This document shows, piece after piece, positions 23,887-37,527 of a stretch of 64,000 nt of DNA. The notes beneath the pieces were generated by a model that was not told the DNA's origin, did no database searches, and saw only the letters and a list, made by a program, of their open reading frames with translations. A program made the translations under genes and the position numbers. Origin of the DNA: Dictyophora rubrovolvata (lineage: Eukaryota; Basidiomycota; Agaricomycetes; Phallales; Phallaceae); assembly GCA_029959195.1 (NCBI GenBank), contig CP114119.1:868001-932000 (forward strand), given 5' to 3'. The stretch's first letter is position 1. Each line of letters starts with the position of its first letter.

Positions 23887-26267
23887 TCCGCACTGGTCAG
23901 TCAATTTGAGGACATATTCATCGTGAAAGTAGCTCATACTTGTCAACAAAGACTTATTGACGTGTCCGTTCCCTACTAGGCCTTAGGTCTTTCGTCATCT
24001 CCGAGTCCGAGGCTAGAGATCAGCATGATCGCTCGGACATAACCCTGTCGCCGTTCGCAACAGCCTATTTCAACGGCGTGCGACCCTGGCACCCTCCAAA
24101 GCTAGGGCGGCTTTCAGTCATCAGCCCTGCATTTTCTTTAGACTTGAGTGAGTTAGTCCTCAAGTCTGGATCTATCTCGTTGATGGTTGGATTTGAATTA
24201 CATCTCAAAAATGTAAGTCAAATAAGCCTAGATCTGCCTTTAAACTTTGGTTCTAGAACACAATAAACGATGAGATATTTGAGATTGCCATACAATTTAG
24301 TGTGTATTGTGTAGTACATACGTCTGAACACAACAATTTCTTAAACATCATCTGGACTGGAGTAACTCCCTCCAAACCAAACCTTCACAAATCGAAACCG
24401 AACTTTGAAGAAATCAATCACATGTAAAAATCATCTCTTCCAAGCCATTGACTCCACAAAACCTCTCCACACCATCTCGTGTTGTCTCACGCCGGCACTC
24501 TAAAAGCTCCAGCCACGACACGCTCCAACAGCCTACTTTATGGAAGTTGGAACTGAAGTGGACATGATAAAAAATGTTGCTCCTAACTTTGACAAGTGTT
24601 TTAGCTTACAATGTGGGATTCTAATTGGATGGATATCATGGTTATTTGTCTCACTGCAGTTTTCAAAAATGAAGACGAGACATTTTTTTTCAAATATCGA
24701 CTTGCTGTTATGTAACGTTTAGTACTAGAAGATCTCCAAATTAAAGGTCCACTTCCGATAACTCCTGGCGAGGACTACATGCATATTCTAAAATGATAGT
24801 GAAGGATGAAACAGTCAGTTTTGGAAATTTATGTGGCTTCAAGTATGACCGCATATGTTTGTCCATCGCTTGATTTGGGAATCTGTATCATTCGGGGCAC
24901 TTGAGATTTGAACATATGTGCGTACTTACTTTTATTTGTTTGCAGCGTATTCAAATTATGTCCACAATAATGTAACTTTAGGGGTAAAATGCCAAAGTAG
25001 TTTTTGAAAGAACTTGCTTGTTATTCTGCTGGTACCGGTCCTGCCACCGAAATGCGCCAACCACAGAACAGAACAAGTAGCAATCCGAATCTAGACTACT
25101 AGCAAGTGAAATGAAACGACCGAAATTACCGTATATGTACATGTTCTTGAGACGGAAATTCAATGTTACATGAATGGCGTAAAGGAGAATATCTCGACGT
25201 CACTATTCAGAAAATCGACAATATTGACCTCACCCAAAACGACGCACCAAAAATTGTTTGAACAGAGACATTGGAGGTTGTTGGCACCGTGGCAGGGGAA
25301 GTCTGTCTGAAGATCCCGCACCGGTATGACTATTATACGGGTCAATTTCCCTCAGCCTGATGCAGGTCAGGTCAGGAACCCAATCTATGGCGCTTCTGTG
25401 GCATGGGATAACCAAACTACCGAGAAGACTGAACTTTAAAAAAAAAAAATAGGTTTCAGTACTGCTTATGTACTCTTCTTCTTATATAAAAACTTCGCCA
25501 TTGACACTTTGAATAGCCCCAGTGATCTATTGTTGTTCCGTTCTTCCAATCTAATCTAATTTCTTTCACGCCCTGGAAGGGGATTGTGGTATGTGCCATA
25601 TATGGTAAATATAGGCATAGACTGACAATGGGATTCCATGACCAGCCGGGGTAGGTCGAGAAAAGAAGTCCGCGACTCGAGGTCGGGTCGGGTCGTGCGG
25701 TCCAGCCTGGGGGGGCCTGGGAGAGATGGCATCTATATACTATCTACTCCACAGACCACATGCATGCATGCAGATAATTAAGACGTGGTAAACTCTGGGA
25801 GTTATCGCGCGACACGAGGCTGTAGAGTAAGAAATAAGGAAAAAATAATAATATGTACCCTATGATGTATGTATGCATGTATTCAGGTGTGATGGAATCT
25901 GGATTCCAACATGGCCATTGTCGATGGCCGCATTGTTGATGCCATTGGCATAGACGGTTATTAACGACAAACCCGGGTCGGTCAGGGCATATGTACATAC
26001 AGGACTAATTAATATTTACATACTTTTGTAATATGGTCGTCTGACCCGGTCTTTTACTTACGTGCGCCCTCAATAGTAATATGATAGTTATTAGAGACCT
26101 GCCTGCCTGCCTGTTGATCTAGTTCGGATGCACTCCAATCTTAAACGAGGCTCGAGCTGTGCCTTGCTGACTCGCACCTTTATGCATGGATTTGGAACAA
26201 GATATGTAAATCAGCACTCCGGCAAGGTATAGCAGACTCAATACATGGTTGCGAATCAATAAATGTA

Positions 26268-26293
26268 TTACAGTACATATGTATGTACTGTAA
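26268..26293. repeat. Perfect inverted repeat, 12-bp arms, 2-bp spacer
   Basis: TTACAGTACATA, a TG spacer, then TATGTACTGTAA. The arms are exact reverse complements. It could form a hairpin or be a dimeric protein site; nothing around it resembles a terminator or a transposon end. Confidence 0.6.
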
Positions 26294-27367
26294 CAAAAAC
26301 ATTAAGAACAACAAAATTCATCTTGCTTCAAGTTCTTTCCACCCTCTGATGAAATCACACCGGATCTCAAAATTTCATCGGTCAAGGTATTCTTCCAGCC
26401 TAAGCAGTTGACGTCAAAAAACAAAATCGGCTATCGGGGGATCGATCCATCATCTACTGGTTGCTCCGTCGGTCTTCTTCATTGTTTTTAATACCCTCTC
26501 ATAAATATTGTTCCACGGCCAGTTTCTGGTTTATTTCGTTCGCTCATTTATTTCCCGAACAGTCTACTTTCTTACCCAAAAAGCGAAAAGCGGCGATCAT
26601 GGCTATTTGGAAGGACGATCCTCAGGTAACACTGTAATATATATACATGTAACTTGTCAGACTCCGGAAATCACACAATCCGGCTCAAAGTGAAGAAGAC
26701 AAATTTAAATTGGTGCACACCGAACCAGAATCAAACTGAGCAGAACCAAACAAATACCGTCGTACACTATATTATATACCTAAAAGGCCCAACAGAACAA
26801 AAAATAAGGAACTAGCACTACTAATGGGAAACAAAACACAACACAACAGTGAGGCATCGGTAGAGGAAAAACGAGAAGAAATAGAAGTCAGAATAGTACA
26901 CTATATTCTATATGTATGTATGATGGATGGACCGAAATGAAGTGGAATATGGATGGAATGGGGTAACTATGTGAGATATGAAGATATATATGTGAACAGA
27001 TGATGGATGGATGGGTAGGGGTAGGTAAGGGGAACGAAGAATATACGCCGTAGGTAGTGTAGTGTTTAGGAGATCGGGACAGTCATAAAATAAGAACAGA
27101 CAGAGAAAAAGAGGGAGAAACAAAACAGTTCGTGAGAGTTTAAGAGGGTTCATGGGGGGAAATAGTACACCGTCGGAACCGAAAGAATTTCATTCGAACC
27201 GAGAGGGATCTGCGACTGACTGGTATATAAAAGCAAAAGCGATGAACCAAAAGAATAAACAGGTTTCTCAAAGCGACAATTCGGGGTGAAAAATGGGGGA
27301 ATAAAACATAAGTGTCGTAGAGTCGGGTATAAAAGGGAGTTGAAGGAAATTCCAATTCAAAGAGCCT

Positions 27368-28902
27368 CTAAAACGTAGGCAACTGATACCTCTGCGGTCT
27401 CCGCTCATGCGGCGCCGGAATAGTCTGAGGTCTCCGAACACGAATAGGTCCATCGACAATAACAGGATTAGCAAGCTTCTCCCGCTCCTCTTCCTCAATC
27501 CTCTCCGCCTCAACTTCATATCGGAGTCTACCATCCGGCAACCGACTATCCCACCTCGGAGAATACTGTTTAGGTTCCCAACGACCCCCACCAGCCGCTT
27601 TACACGTCTGACTGGGATCTTTGAGCGGATACCTGTCTAGATCGCCTTCGAGCTTTGTAGTCTTGACTACAGGTGGATCAGGCCAGTAGGGATTGGAGTA
27701 CGTCCGATGACGTGGCGAACCGGATCTGGCTCTGGGTCGGGGAATTATAACATTGAGTGGCGTATCGTCTGGGGGTGTAGAGGGTGACAAAGTCGACAAA
27801 GAAGAATATGAGTTCACAAGTGGGACGACAGATTTGGGTGTTGATGTGGTAGTAGTAGTAGATAATCGACTTGCGCATCTTGAAGACGCGGGGTCTTCCT
27901 CCGAGCTGGTCGATGACCTTGAGGCGAACTTGAATCCGTGAAGCTGGTCAAAGCAGTCATCGCACACGCGGGCGTCGTAGACTGGAGCAGCAGGGGATGC
28001 GAATTGGTGTATCGGCGTGTCACGTGGGGGTAGTAGGAATGGTAATTTGGAAGTGTCGAGTAGAGGCGTTGTTCTGGCTGAGCAGGCACGGCAATAGATT
28101 CCGCCACATTTGCGGCAGTGCTAGAATAGTGATCTCGTGTGTGAGCAACCCGGGATCGTCCTGAGCTATGCGTGACTCACGTGTTTGCGCTCCCAAACGG
28201 AGAACTTGACTTTACAAGCGTACTTATCGCATTTGTTAGCTAAGCTGTCGGGCTGTACAATAGAGCAATGTTCAGCTTCTTTCCGAAACATTTGAAACCA
28301 GAGGCTAACCTTCCAGAGAGTCCGGGGAATTAAAACAGCGAGATGTTCGTTTCTTCTGCATTGAGCAGGAATAGGGCGAGTTATCATTCTGGGAGATTGA
28401 TGTGATGATTGTCGATCTCTGGATTTCGAAAGCGAGAATGAGAATGACAGGGACTGTTGAACTGAATGGGGAAGGCGGGAACGGTCGAGTGATGCTAGAT
28501 CCGGAGCCGAGGCTGAGCCAGAGGCGGAAGAGCATGAAGTGTTATCTGAAATCGGGGAGAGTATAGAAGAAGCACACGAGTCTGAAAGAAAGGAGAGAAG
28601 GGACGGCATGAGTACGAGCTGAGGTGGAGGTTGAGTATAAAACGGGACGCGCACGCACCATTGTTGTAACCCATAAACAATGACATTCCATCGTTCTCAC
28701 TATCTCTCCGGCCAATGGTTGGTTTGATACTCAGGACTGGTACGGGTTGGGAGGGAGGTGGAGGCACGAGTGGTAATTGCGGCTCTGCATTCTTCTGGGG
28801 CAAGTCGGGTTGTTGCGACTCGGTCTGTTGAAGCTGCTGCTGCTGCTGTTGTTGTTGTTGAGCATCGAACGCGAGTATGCGTTGGGTTAACGAAGAAGGC
28901 AT
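27368..28902 (-). CDS. FYVE-type zinc-finger protein
   Basis: Four exons: 28902..28659, 28581..28310, 28252..28181 and 28120..27368, giving 446 aa. The FYVE finger (about residues 171-235) starts LWKPDSLANKCDKYACKVKF and goes on to ERKHHCRKCGGIYCRACSA. After a loop it ends RVCDDCFDQL, so all eight zinc-binding Cys/His positions and the basic RKHHCRKCG patch that binds PI(3)P in this family are present. Expected site: endosomal or vacuolar membranes. The N-terminal part has a polyQ tract coded by CAG/CAA repeats (28834..28860), and the remainder is Ser/Pro-rich. The same frame is open up to an ATG at 29145, adding 81 residues with a Leu-rich stretch. That stretch comes from a CT-rich tract typical of 5' leaders, so I prefer the internal ATG. 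Splice sites: GTGCGT, GTTAGC and GTGAGT donors. Confidence 0.85.
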
Positions 28903-31900
28903 TGTGAATAGTTCCAGGTTTGCGTCTGTGGCAAAGTCGTGTTCGCGTCTGGCGAGTGAAACTATTTGTGCGGGTGTGGATGTGGAGGCGAATGTGTCGT
29001 GTGTGGCTGGAATTAGGTAGGCGTCCCTCAGTGAACCGATGGAAATGTTATGCGAGAGGTGGAGGAGAAGAAGTAGGAGAATGAAAGAGACGAGAAGGAG
29101 AAGAGCACCGCGAAGGGGATCACAAAGCAGAGAGATGGGGGACATATATAATATAACATGTATTATATAAACAGTGCAATCGTGGACAGAGCGAGAGATA
29201 AAATTATTATTATCAGTTTCTCAACCAAAATATTTAATTCCGAAATCCCGAGAAAAAAAATACAAAATTATTCATCGAGTAACTTACAAATCGGGTAACT
29301 CGTTTAAGGGACCAAAGGTGTTTTAGGTGTTATACCATATTTGGATAAAACGTGGTATTTTTTTCAAATTTTGTCGCTTTTTCCCACGATCTCTGTGACC
29401 AGGCCAACCAGCAACCACCACCCAACAAAAAAAAAACACATCCGCTTACGTAATTGCAGAAGAAAAAAAAATAAAATCGGGTTGTCCGTGCGAAAAATGT
29501 CTCTTAAACATGTGCGCACGCGAGCAAATTCGGGTGCAACCGAAACCGTGTTTCGGGGTTTCATTGAAGTGGTACAAGCTATATAGACTGCCCTGCCAAA
29601 TGTTATTATTAAACCTGCTATTAAACTTTGGGACTCTCCCTGGCGGAAGAAGGTTTTACTCGAGAGCTCAATAATCACAAGCAAACATGCTCTGCTCTAG
29701 GACTGACTAGACTATCATATGTATGCACGTCTCCGCCGCTGAACCCTTTTTCTCCGAATGTCCGAGCCGTGTGTGTGAAGTTCTCCCTAGGCTCGCTGAC
29801 TATTCACGGTGATCGGGATCGAAAAAACTGGTTCATACATACAAATAAGGGCTGCGAAATGATGAATTATATTATGTACTGTGTATTCAATTTGAATGAT
29901 GGTCTAGTTCTGTGTGTTTCGCGGTCCAAAAGCTCGAATTTGAATTTCAGAGGCGGCAGCCATGATTCAGCTATGTACAACAGAACTGGCACTCGAAATT
30001 CTGAAGCCCTGAGCATTCCCCGCCTCACTTTCAGAAAAGTCAATTCCAAAAAAAACACTAACCCCCCAATTTATTCCATATGCTTCAATGACATCAGTAG
30101 TCCAGAATTTACCGTTCCATGGCCGATTTCCTTGACGAAACAATATCATCCCGTCCCTCCCGATCGTTTTTGATTTGAAAAAACTCGGTCTCAAAAGGTC
30201 TCAACTCAAACCAAAAAGGCTATGTACAATATAAATATCAGTCCTCGCTCGAGAGACCCCAAATCCGCACGGCTTCACCAGCTCTTCTAAACACCTTGAA
30301 CGAATGATTTAGCTCCCTTTAAAACATTTACTCCTCCGTCAAGGAATTACAATTCTACTTGATTGTACCCTATTGTACCATATATATCTACGCACATGCT
30401 CTGTGCTATCTATATCTCTACGCGAGGTCCGTCGCGCAGATTTCCTTCGTCCCTGCGCATGCCGGCATCGACCCGGCCTAGGTCCTTCGGTCAACTACAC
30501 ACATCAGTACAAATTTAAACAGCACCCCCGTCGTATTATAAGACATCTTACTCCGTGTCTATTCCGTGTATACAACCCCTCTTACATAGTAGCCTAAACC
30601 ATACGCCGTACGGCGATTAAAGCTTAAAAAAACAATAAGAACGGTGACGGTGTTTGAAGCACAGACGGCGTAAATGGACGGTGCAATGTGATGGCAACAA
30701 TAGTTCAACCGATCTAGGCCGATGCTGATACGTGTACATACAGAAATTCCAAAGCAGAAGTGCGCACGGGCTGAGGCGGTGATTGATACCTTGGTGAGAG
30801 AAGTCAAAATAGGAGGTTCCTGGTTTGATACATACATATGTGATCTGCCATTTTTTCGAGCCTGTGAGCTATGCATTAGAGTGACCAGAACGTTTCTATT
30901 ATTATTGTTTATCATTACGTAGCGTTTGCATGGCATTGGAAAGAGTTGCTACAAGCTAGAAGATACTACATAACGCTGGAAGGTTCTGTTGTCAGATGGT
31001 TCAAGCTCGACGGAGCCAGTAGCTTTAGAACTATCTTTCCTGGGTTATGACATCACATATATCTACCGCATCTTCTATACCACGCACACTCAAAGCTCCA
31101 AAAAAACCCACTCCAGGAAGTAAGAGAAAAGCTCCAACGGCACTCCGACAAGAGATGAATTATAGTATAGATCTCCTTAGCGCACTCAAAGACTTCATGC
31201 TCCACATATGTGCATTAAGATCTCCTCAAAAGAAGAATTTTCGTTTGCGATTGCGAGGGAAAAAAAAGAAAGCAACCGAGAAATTTAAAGAAGCTTTGGA
31301 AAATCTGGGAAAAAGGATAAACATACTAGCGATGGCGACAAGCTGCTCTGGGCGTAATTAGCATACCTCATTTGGATGTGCGTTACAGTAATCAAGAGCA
31401 ATAATAAGCACCCGTTTACAAAGTTCTCTGGAATTCAATTTTCAAGCTTCAAGACAGCAAGATCTTCCTCTACTTCCCTAATTCCGAACACAGATCTTTA
31501 CTTAGTAAGGCATATGCATTATGTTATAGAATTTGATACAATTGATGGAACTAAAAATGCCGTCTTCGGCATCCAATTAGTTATCGTGATTTGTATCGCA
31601 TGTGAAAGGATCGGAAGGGTGGACTGGGCTTGGATCTCGATCAGGTCGCGCGAGCCGCGAGATCGGGCTCAAAAGTTCCTTGTAACATAAGCTTAAACTT
31701 GATGATGCAGTTTGGATGTATGTAATTTTACGTTTTTAGTATGTGTATAGATCAGTTTTTTGCTTGTTTGCTTGACGACGACATGAATGAATAACGGGGC
31801 CGCTCGATAACGAGAAGAGTGCATAGGATTTATACTATGTATATGGCTTAAGACACGTTCGTTGTATTGATTGTATTGTTTGCCGCGGGCTTAAGCATTA

Positions 31901-34900
31901 TACATGTGTTTACTTCGGATGATAAACTTGCCTACCACTATTATTACTGTCAAACATTGTCGACGAAACACGAGGCTCTTTGAATTCGAATGATTTGATC
32001 CCAACCTGACTTCTGATCCTATACACAGCCTCACAGCCTCACAGCCTGAGTATACACTTTCAAATGAAAAAAAAATTTCAGCCCACCGACGCAAATTAAG
32101 GAGAAAAATCTTGAATTTAGTACATACAAAAAATCATCTGGGGTTCCATTGAGAGCATTGAAAACATTTCTAATTTGAAAAACTCTTTCCCCTGAGAAGC
32201 TATTTTCAAAAAAGCCACGTTTACGTACAGAAAAATTTCAATTGAATTCAATTGAGATCAGAGACCAGAGCCTACTAGAACCTACTCTATAGCGCACTAT
32301 GCAACGCTAAGCGAGGGTGTAGCTGCGTACGTCTACTTATAACATCCTCCGACAGGTGGAACAACACTAAGTAAATGTCAATGAGATGAGGGGTAAACAA
32401 AAAAAAGTTACATATCCTCATGAATCTCATTTGTGGTGTTATTATATGTAGATCGATATATTTCTCTGGCTTGAATATTTTAATTCTCAGTTCTAGATGT
32501 GAATACGACTGCCAGTGTGATACTGTGTGTCTCAGCGCTCACAAACCCCCCCGTCTTGTTTATTAGGTCGAGACCCATTGAGATCGGAGGTAATTACGCA
32601 TCGAGACGACCTATACATTTCGAAAGGGCACGCGTACAATGACTTGATCAAAAAAATGAATGCTAAACGCTTAAGAGAAGCTGACAAAGGTTGCGGTCAT
32701 ATATATTACACAGAGTGCACGACAAGACGAGACATGAACACATATACCTTTAAACCAGATTCAGAAGCGGCCTGTCAGAACAAGTTTCTGTATTCCTTTT
32801 TATTCCGAAGTTCAATTCAAATTGTGTCAAACAGTTAGCGTTTGTCTGATTGGCAGCGGGGCGCCTAATGTACCAAAACCCCGCCACCAGCCAATACGTG
32901 TGAAAAGACTGTATAGCATTAGCGCCAGATCTATAAAACGAAAAAAAAACAAGATCAGGTTTCTAGCGAGACCAGATAATAATAAAAATTCATACTATAC
33001 CCCATATACCCGACTGTATCATTTACGCCAGTAACACCTAACTCCGTCACTCCGTCCCCTCACGGCGTCAGCGTAGCCTACAGCTTTTAATGATAGTCGA
33101 TCTAGTCGATGTAAAGGGTGTCAGAAGAATACCAAATTTGTCGAGTCCCGTCCACTTTTCCTTCACTCCCGTCACTCGCATTTAACCATTCCGTTTTTCT
33201 TCGCTTTCGCCAAGCTGGCTTTTATCTTCGCAACACACTTCGGGTTCGAAGCCACACCTTCAAAAAAAAATTCTCCATAGCAAGACTTAAGAATCTCAGT
33301 TAACTCGAAGGTCTTAGTTTCGAAGCGGAGGTTACAGTATAAGTGCTTCCCTGAGAAATGAAACGTGAAACCATATCCGTGTATTCAATGGAACTTTTTG
33401 AAGAGCCCTCACTTGATTTAGTATATTACGCCTTGTCATTCATTCATGCGATAATGAAAGGTAACGAGCAGATGAAATCCACCGATGAAAACCATTCCAG
33501 TTTTACGCCCATCTTGCATGCACACGTACAAGCGTCAAGCTCTCATGAACAGGTCTTGAGGCGTTAGACTTTAAGCGTCAACGGTTCGTCAAAGACCATC
33601 ACTTGCGCATATAGTAACTTACTTCGAGAACATCGAACTGGAACAGTTTCGTGAAGCGGACACTTACCCCCCGCGTCTATCATCGCGTCTACTTGTCTCC
33701 CTTCTTTTCTTCTTCTTGCCCGTTAATCTGTTTGACGTGAAGCCCCCACTCCTTCCTTTGAGCCACCGGATTTGAAATCCGACACTATGATAAAGCTTCA
33801 GAGCTTACTTTTGAAGAGCTTCCATCCTAACCTGCCAGTGAGCGGTTGAACAAAACGCCACTTGTCACTCGTCTTTCCCCGATCGGGCCAAGCAGAAAAA
33901 AAACTTGAGGGCACGTTAACCAGTCTCGGACGTACATTGCAGCGAATCGGCATCGACGACCACGGATTGACGGGATCCCGCGTCAGCGCTGCATACACTT
34001 GCGCTTTCATGCACTCAGTAATGATTCTAGCGCTTGTGCCAACGGCGAACGTTTCAACTGGAGTAATAGTTCAGAATAAGAAATAATGATAGTGATAAGA
34101 ATACTCGACTTGGTTGAATTTTTCAACGCTTCTCTCGATGCCGTCCACTTCCGAGATAACCTTGAGATGAGACTTAAACCAGCCAATCGTTCCTCCCGTT
34201 CAAACTAAGATGAGGAACCACCAACCAGACAGCTTTCCTAATATTGCTGATTCATGGATAGAAACTCCGGGACCACACCCGTCCCGGATCTGACTTAGAC
34301 TCCGTGACGGCGTGCGCCACATTACCAATTGTATTGGATCCACTCCGAGCCCGCGCCGAGTGCAGTGGCTGGGCCGGTTTTCCAAAGTCATGTTACAAGG
34401 CTTATCCATAACTCTTCAATTGCAAAGCATTGAGCATATGCCCCACAGATATAGCTGTGCCTCAATAAGAACTTCAACAAGGTCCGAGTTACGTTCGTCT
34501 ATATGCCCTTTGATTACTACTGATTCGCTTGATAGTTACACTTGATCACGATGGTAATCGAGTCAAACTTATACTTATAATATGTTCGATATCCGGTACT
34601 TGTCATCCGTAGATCCGTCCGCATATCAATATGTAATGCATCTTATACTCTGCATTGTGTCAGTGGGTGAGAAAACATACGAAGTCAGAGAAGAAAGAAG
34701 CAGGGATCATTCGGACCTGAGTTGAACTCCTCCCAGGCTTTAAGACATATTTTGTTAACTTGACCTGATGATGTGATCCGATCAGCAGCCTATCGCATCG
34801 CCATGGTTGTCGAGAAACTCGTGGATACTTGAAGCATATGCTCGACGATATTTGATTGGGCGTATACTAAACAAGATTCAGGACGTTCTAATATTGGGAA

Positions 34901-35260
34901 ACATCTTTCTCGCTTGGAAAATATTTAAGACGACTTTAATACTCACTGTGGAAGAAATTATATCGTTTCCTTCTTGTTCCTTAATTCTTAATAAAACATG
35001 AAGTGCTCGTCGAGGCCAAGACTTTTGGGGAAATCTTTGTGGTGTCACACTCACGTGCCATCGTAACGGGCGTCGAAACGGTCCTTGTGACCCTGAAGCC
35101 GCCAGAAAAAAATCGACGATACGCTCCGTCGATCCGAGCTTGTCCATAATCAAAAAAAGGTCAAAAAATTGAAGGTTTTGGAAGGTAAAGAAGGCAAGGA
35201 GGTATCATTCATTGAACAAGTCAATAATTTATTCTTTCAAGGGGGGCTATTAGACTTGAA
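28903..35260. other. 6.4 kb gene-poor region
   Basis: The upstream leader of the FYVE gene is CT-rich on the minus strand, with an AT palindrome near 29145..29169. The rest shows only short, unrecognised frames. The best is 31047..31361 (+), a 104-residue Lys/Arg-rich frame with an ATG, listed separately. No transposon or RNA gene is visible. Confidence 0.4.
31047..31361 (+). CDS. Small basic ORF, unrecognised
   Basis: 104 codons from an ATG, with Lys/Arg-rich blocks (RLRLRGKKKKATEKFKEALE) and a possibly helical C-terminal half. No intron, domain or signal peptide. It lies alone in a gene-poor region. It may be a genuine orphan gene or a chance ORF; the composition alone cannot decide. Confidence 0.2.
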   Translation: MTSHISTASSIPRTLKAPKKPTPGSKRKAPTALRQEMNYSIDLLSALKDFMLHICALRSPQKKNFRLRLRGKKKKATEKFKEALENLGKRINILAMATSCSGRN

Positions 35261-37527
35261 ATGTACAGCCGCTCACTTTCGTTTCCGCTTTCTCGTACAT
35301 CCTCCAGAAGTACAAATATCAACCAACTTTTATCGTCTCCGCCCTTTTTACTTTATGTTCCTCATTTACATCGGTTCTATACCACCCCAAGTACTTCAAA
35401 TGCACCTCCCGCCGAAGTAGACGTACAGTCTCAAGCTACTCCTCCCCGACCCCAAGGCATTCTTGTACTGCCCCCAAAATCAAAAACGCCTTCTTTCGCG
35501 CGAAAACCAAAACCAGGTTCGCGGAGTATATGGAAGTCACCAATTTCACCAGGAAAAATACCAGCTTATGACGAGGCTCTCAAATATATCCGTACCGATG
35601 CCCGGAAGCTTTCGCGGGAAGCTAGAGAGCTTGCATCTATTATAAAGTCTAGAGAGGCTGAATTGAAAGCAGCGAATAATACTCCTTCAAAAAATGTCGA
35701 AATTAACGAGCTGCGCCAAAAGTTGGAGATACTACAGATTCAGAGCAGAATTAATCTACCCGAAGTCAGGTTTGCTTTCAAAATGGGAAGATGTACGTTC
35801 TTGGTTTTGAATACCCGTGTTGTCCTGTTGCTAATAGTAGTCCTCCACCCACAGACCGCTTCCACGAACCCGTATTCCGGCACCTAACAGAACGAAAATG
35901 GAGAAAGGATGGTATGCTCGATTTACTGGTGAGTACGGTCCTATCTTACCGATAATCTCTTTGGAGTTATCGACCGATAAGTCTCTTAACACTCAAATCT
36001 AACGAACATCTTTCATAAATCCCATAGATGGAACGAATCTATCAAATGCATGTTGTACCTGATCTCATACCAGAGCTGCATCCTACGATCGATTTACGTA
36101 TACAATTCCCTTGGACAAATGGACATCGCACATTGAGCCAGCGAAGGCGGGAAAAATCCGGATGGTACACGATTGAGCCGGGAAGATTCCTCACCTCAAA
36201 ACAGGTATGTCTTCCCTGCATCCCTTTGTTATTCTGGTGTAATTTGCCTGATCATCGATTTCTCAATCCCCCCTTTTTCTTCTTTCATTCCCCTCCCCCA
36301 CACACCTTTTCCCCAACTCCCCCGCACGGACGTATCAATCTGATAATTATTTTCCGATTGCGGTTTTCTCGATTTTGGGGAACCTTCGTTTTTTTCAATT
36401 TCATACCAATTTGGTTGCATCTATGGTCTTCTGACTTGCATACATCGTTTATGCATTCTACCTATTTCTTCTGATTAATCCGAGGTAGACGCGAGACCCG
36501 CCTCGTGTTGCCGCTACGGCCTTTCACACTGACCTCCGGCTATACACGATGATCATGCTAGATCCTGGTAAGCTTACATTTCACCCTCTCGTTGGGCATA
36601 GCAAATCGCAGTTGTAATATTCCTTCCTCCATCAGATGTTCCTCATGAAGAGACGAGGTCATTCCAAACCTACCTACACTGGTTAAAGTGAGTTGTCATA
36701 TCATCAATAGTCTCGCAGAATTTTGGTCGCAGCCGTAACGCTCGCACGGCTAAGCTATGACCATAACCATGTTCGACAAAAAATAATTAAACGCCGAGAC
36801 TGAAATTCGATGTTTCTAGACCTAATATTCCCCTCTCGGCATCATATCGCAACATTAAAATCAGTCCATCTGATGGGACACTTGTGAAAGAATCGAAAGA
36901 AGGAGCTGAACTACAAGCCGGCAACCAAGGAGAAACCAGTAGTAAGATTGCGCTGGGGGTCACAGCCCATAGCGCCAGGGATACGCCGTATATCCCTCCA
37001 CATCCGCAGCGGGGAACCCCGTACCACCGTTATGCCGTGCTTTTACTCCCACACCTCAATCCACAGGAGCATCTAGATATACCGGTATTTAAAGATGAAC
37101 AGAGAATAGGTTTCAATTTACGGGAGTTTGCCGCGCAGTGGGGGCTTGCCCTCGGCCCTGGTGGTGGAGCTCACATGTGGCGCCAGGTTTGGGATGAAGA
37201 TGTCTCGGATGTTTATAATAATGTCCTCCGTAAGTTCTTTTATCGGCCTTGTTGCGAGGTTGGAAAATCTCATGCTAAAGGGGTTTTTTTATTTCTTCCA
37301 CATTGATGCTTTGCCCCCACATCCATTATCTTCTCGAAATTTATCCGAAATCTAATCTGGATCTGCAATTTTTCAACGTAATCCGACCCCATATCTTTTA
37401 TTGCTGAATTTGCGCCGGGGGGTTTTCGATTAACCAACCAGATGTACCTGAGCCGGTTTATCAGCGGCCGCGGAAAATCAGTCCTTTTGATCACACGCCC
37501 GAAAAGCGTACCAAGTATCTATTATGA
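35261..37527 (+). CDS. Mitochondrial large-subunit ribosomal protein mL38 (PEBP-fold; MRPL35 of yeast)
   Basis: Seven exons: 35261..35792, 35855..35928, 36028..36204, 36489..36567, 36636..36687, 36820..37229 and 37442..37527, giving 469 aa. The N-terminus is rich in Ser/Arg with no acidic residue in the first 40 or so, fitting a mitochondrial presequence. The PEBP-like core shows LYTMIMLDPDVPHEE, YLHWLKPNIPL, YIPPHPQRGTPYHRYAVLLL and FNLREFAAQWGL. The C-terminus has MWRQVWDEDVSDVYNNVL, a pattern typical of fungal MRPL35/mL38 rather than of free phosphatidylethanolamine-binding proteins. A helical linker (RTDARKLSREARELASIIKS) precedes it. Role: part of the central protuberance of the mitochondrial large ribosomal subunit. 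The last intron (212 bp) and the intron at 36205..36488 are longer than the usual 60 bp. Confidence 0.88.

Larger units (their letters stand above)
16736..27367. other. 10.6 kb gene desert
   Basis: No frame in this stretch contains a domain I recognise, and no run of exons joins into a credible protein. It is AT-rich with scattered TACATA/TATGTA words, short simple repeats and one perfect inverted repeat (26268..26293). I see no transposase, reverse transcriptase or long terminal repeat. It may hold long promoters, non-coding RNAs or fast-evolving small genes. Gaps this long are unusual for a basidiomycete, where neighbouring genes are mostly 0.2-2 kb apart, as elsewhere in this window. Confidence 0.5.

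Noticed and set aside
16736-27367. Retrotransposon or DNA transposon island
   Set aside because: No RVT, integrase, transposase or RNase H motif and no long direct repeats could be seen by eye.
33758-33775. Hairpin resembling a tRNA-Ser(UGA) anticodon arm (CCGGA-TTTGAAA-TCCGA)
   Set aside because: Neither flank has D-arm, T-arm or acceptor-stem partners.
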